In this document: positions 6,122-7,672 of the stretch, piece after piece
Layout of the letters: each line of letters starts with the position of its first letter
Numbering within the stretch: position 1 is the first letter of the stretch
NCBI GenBank assembly: GCA_003561595.1
Contig: PWWF01000419.1
Span: 1 to 7,672, forward strand
From: Paracoccaceae bacterium
GTDB taxonomy: Bacteria; Pseudomonadota; Alphaproteobacteria; Rhodobacterales; Rhodobacteraceae
Direction: 5' to 3'
DNA: 7,672 nt
Notes under the pieces: model-generated
Told to the model about the DNA's origin: nothing
The model's database searches: none
The model's input: the letters and a program-made list of their open reading frames with translations, nothing else
Made by a program: the position numbers and the translations under genes

Positions 6122-7104
6122 TGCGGGTCGCTCACGGATATCAGGGCATCACAGCAGGCATAGGGATCGCGGCGTTCCAGCATCACTCTCTGCACCAGTC
6201 GCACGCTGTCAAGCTCTGCGCGAGGGGGCGCGGCGCTGCGCGCCACGATCCAGGCCTCAAACCAGTTGGAGGTCACATCCGCCCCGAGCAGTTCGAAAAA
6301 CGCCGCCGTTTCTGCCCCGAAACGCGCGTCGAGCCAGTCGAACGCATCCTCGCGCGATTCAAACGGGCGCAGGGCGGCAAGCTCGCGCTCCAGCGAGGCG
6401 GCTTGCGCGGGCGGACCAATCAGCGCGGCCAGAACCTCGGGTGTCACGGTATCGAGATTGGGGCCAAGCGTATCGGGCAAGCTGGTGACATGGGGGCGAA
6501 GGGTGGCAAGTGCGGCCTCGTCCAGCCCTTCGACCAGCCGCAGCCGGTCCAGCCCGGTCAGCGGCAGCGGCGGTGGCCGCGTGCTCCGGCCCCAGCCCCC
6601 CACGCGCTGGTCAAGCTGCGGATCGACAGCCTGCGACAGCCGCCGTTGCAGCCCGCGCTCCAGCCCCAACTCGGTCAGCAGCCGATCCAGTGCCGCGCGC
6701 AGGCGCGGCTCAATCAGCAATTCGGGTGGCAGTTCCTCATCCTCGACGACATCAATCTCATCCTCCAGCGTCAGCCAGGCCAGATTGAACCGCCCCTGCA
6801 GATCGCTGATTGCCAGATCCAGCCGCCCGCGGTCGATCTGTTCATCCAGCAGCGGCGTGGCCCAGCCCTGATCCAGATGCGCGCGCCCCAGTTCTTCCAG
6901 CGGGGTGTCGGGGGGCATGGACAGCATCTGTCCCGCCAGCACCTGCCCGGCCTTCAGATACAGCGCGGTCTGATCGTGCAGCCGCATCTCGGACAGGCGC
7001 GAGACGCCCTGATCCAGCCGCGCCAGCACAGCAACGGAAAGCGCCGAGATGCCCGCCACCAGAACCAGCGCGTTGATCAGCGCGACCCCGCGCGGGGCGC
7101 TCAT
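6118..7104 (-). CDS. gspK: Type II secretion system minor pseudopilin K
   Basis: This 328-residue protein caps the pseudopilus tip with GspI and GspJ. It has a short basic leader, MSAPRG, with predicted prepilin-peptidase cleavage after Gly6, then a hydrophobic helix (VALINALVLVAGISALSVAV, 7-26). Residue 5 of the mature form is Asn rather than Glu, as expected since GspK characteristically lacks Glu5. Family motifs are SDLQGRFNLAWL (100-111) and LGPNLDTVTPEVLAALIG (213-230), matching the usual DLQGRFNLN and NVNTA blocks. The globular alpha-domain lies between them. A strongly acidic stretch (113-124, two D/E clusters) follows the first motif. Two adjacent cysteines (317-318) lie near the C-terminus. 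The gene overlaps gspJ and gspL by ATGA at both ends. Confidence 0.95.
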   Translation of the reverse strand: MSAPRGVALINALVLVAGISALSVAVLARLDQGVSRLSEMRLHDQTALYLKAGQVLAGQMLSMPPDTPLEELGRAHLDQGWATPLLDEQIDRGRLDLAISDLQGRFNLAWLTLEDEIDVVEDEELPPELLIEPRLRAALDRLLTELGLERGLQRRLSQAVDPQLDQRVGGWGRSTRPPPLPLTGLDRLRLVEGLDEAALATLRPHVTSLPDTLGPNLDTVTPEVLAALIGPPAQAASLERELAALRPFESREDAFDWLDARFGAETAAFFELLGADVTSNWFEAWIVARSAAPPRAELDSVRLVQRVMLERRDPYACCDALISVSDPQ

Positions 7105-7664
7105 GGTGCCCCCACCACGTCAAGGCGGCCATGGCGTTCGGTATCGATGCGCACTGCGATCTGGCGGGGGAGCGCGGCAGGGCCCTGCGCATCTGTGGCC
7201 GTGACCGTCAGCCCGGTCACGCCAGAGAGCATCACGCGCGCAGGGCCGATCTGGTCGGGGTCGCGCGGGGCCAGAACGGGCCAGACCTGGCGGGTCAGGG
7301 TGCCCGCCGCCGCATCATGCGTCCAGATCACGCGGGCAAATCCGGCATCGAGGCTGTCGCGCGATTCGGTCAGCCGCATCTGCCCCCCAAGGCTGAGGCG
7401 CAGCCGCCCCTCTTCAGACAGATATGCGGGTTCCTGATCGCCCAGCGGCGTCGTGAAAGGGACGGGCACAGCAGCATCCAGATCGCGCCGCAACTGCGTC
7501 ATCAGGCGCTGGATCTCGACCATGTCCGCTTGCGACTGGTCCAGCACGCGGTTCTGATGCAGCGTTCCCGTCACGGCCTGCAGCCCCATCGCCGCCACCA
7601 GCGTAAAGATCGCCAGGGACACGACAAGTTCCAGCAGGGTAAAGCCACGGGGCGGCGCGCTCAT
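7101..7664 (-). CDS. gspJ: Type II secretion system minor pseudopilin J
   Basis: This 187-residue minor pseudopilin forms the tip complex with GspI and GspK. The leader MSAPPRG is followed by the class III prepilin signature FTLLELVVSLAIF, with predicted cleavage after Gly7 and Glu12 as the mature Glu5. The hydrophobic helix runs to about residue 30. The rest matches GspJ in pattern: IQRLMTQLRRDLDAAVPVPF (50-69), RVIWTHDAAAGTLTRQVWP (111-129) and a C-terminal VAVRIDTE-like strand (IAVRIDTERHGRLDV, 169-183). The length is normal for the family (about 190-230), at the short end. ATG 7664 overlaps the upstream stop codon as ATGA, and gspK starts within its own stop codon. Confidence 0.93.
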   Translation of the reverse strand: MSAPPRGFTLLELVVSLAIFTLVAAMGLQAVTGTLHQNRVLDQSQADMVEIQRLMTQLRRDLDAAVPVPFTTPLGDQEPAYLSEEGRLRLSLGGQMRLTESRDSLDAGFARVIWTHDAAAGTLTRQVWPVLAPRDPDQIGPARVMLSGVTGLTVTATDAQGPAALPRQIAVRIDTERHGRLDVVGAP

Positions 7665-7672
7665 GGATCCAC
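7661..7672 (-). CDS. Last codons of an upstream gene, probably gspI (partial)
   Basis: On the minus strand the final twelve bases read Val-Asp-Pro-stop, with the TGA overlapping the gspJ ATG as ATGA, exactly as at the three other junctions of this operon. In type II secretion operons the gene before gspJ is normally gspI, so this is inferred to be its C-terminus. Nothing else of the gene is visible; the identity rests on gene order only. Confidence 0.4.
   Translation of the reverse strand: MDP

Noticed and set aside
6019..7437. Long plus-strand open frame (472 codons) opposite gspL, gspK and gspJ
   Set aside because: The translation is rich in Q, R, P and H with no family resemblance, and it lies fully antisense to three clearly recognised genes. 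Long antisense frames are expected in GC-rich DNA.
1..7672. Defence system, prophage, transposon or CRISPR content
   Set aside because: All coding capacity is accounted for by catabolic and secretion genes. No transposase, integrase, terminal inverted repeats or regularly spaced repeats were seen.

Overview
The window looks like chromosomal DNA of a high-GC alphaproteobacterium, probably a Rhodobacteraceae/roseobacter-type organism. This is judged from codon usage, the family mix and overall protein character; nothing here fixes the species. It is almost fully coding. Two unrelated functional blocks meet tail to tail near position 4290.

Block 1 (1-4234) is a divergently transcribed catabolic cluster. 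Leftward from a 110-bp control region (1616-1725) run an intradiol ring-cleavage dioxygenase (755-1615, closest in its motifs to hydroxyquinol/chlorocatechol 1,2-dioxygenases) and, two bases after its stop, an IclR-family regulator of the PcaR/PcaU/PobR type whose last few codons lie beyond the window edge. Rightward run a short citrate-synthase-fold protein of the citryl-CoA lyase / ATP-citrate-lyase C-domain type (1726-2535), a class III (CaiB/BaiF) CoA-transferase (2540-3682) and an NAD(P)H-dependent FMN/quinone reductase (3707-4234). The set suggests oxygenolytic opening of a di- or trihydroxylated aromatic ring, followed by activation of the acidic product to a CoA thioester and carbon-carbon cleavage by the lyase-like protein. 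The usual lower-pathway enzymes (muconate cycloisomerase, dienelactone hydrolase, maleylacetate reductase) are not in the window. The lyase-like protein lacks the catalytic aspartate of its relatives, so its reaction is open.

The control region holds a sigma70-like promoter for the rightward genes (TTGACC, 17 bp, GATATT). It also holds three copies of a TTTTCGG-type half-site: one 10-bp direct repeat pair with a 19-bp period, and one perfect 6-5-6 palindrome. This resembles the three-half-site operators known for PcaU/PobR.

Block 2 (4347-7672, leftward) is the distal end of a type II secretion system operon: gspJ, gspK, gspL and gspM, with the last three codons plus stop of a likely gspI at the right edge. 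Every junction is a 4-base ATGA overlap, so the genes are probably translationally coupled. GspJ and GspK are minor pseudopilins of the pilus tip; GspL and GspM form the inner-membrane platform. No rRNA, tRNA, CRISPR array, insertion sequence or clear intrinsic terminator was seen.
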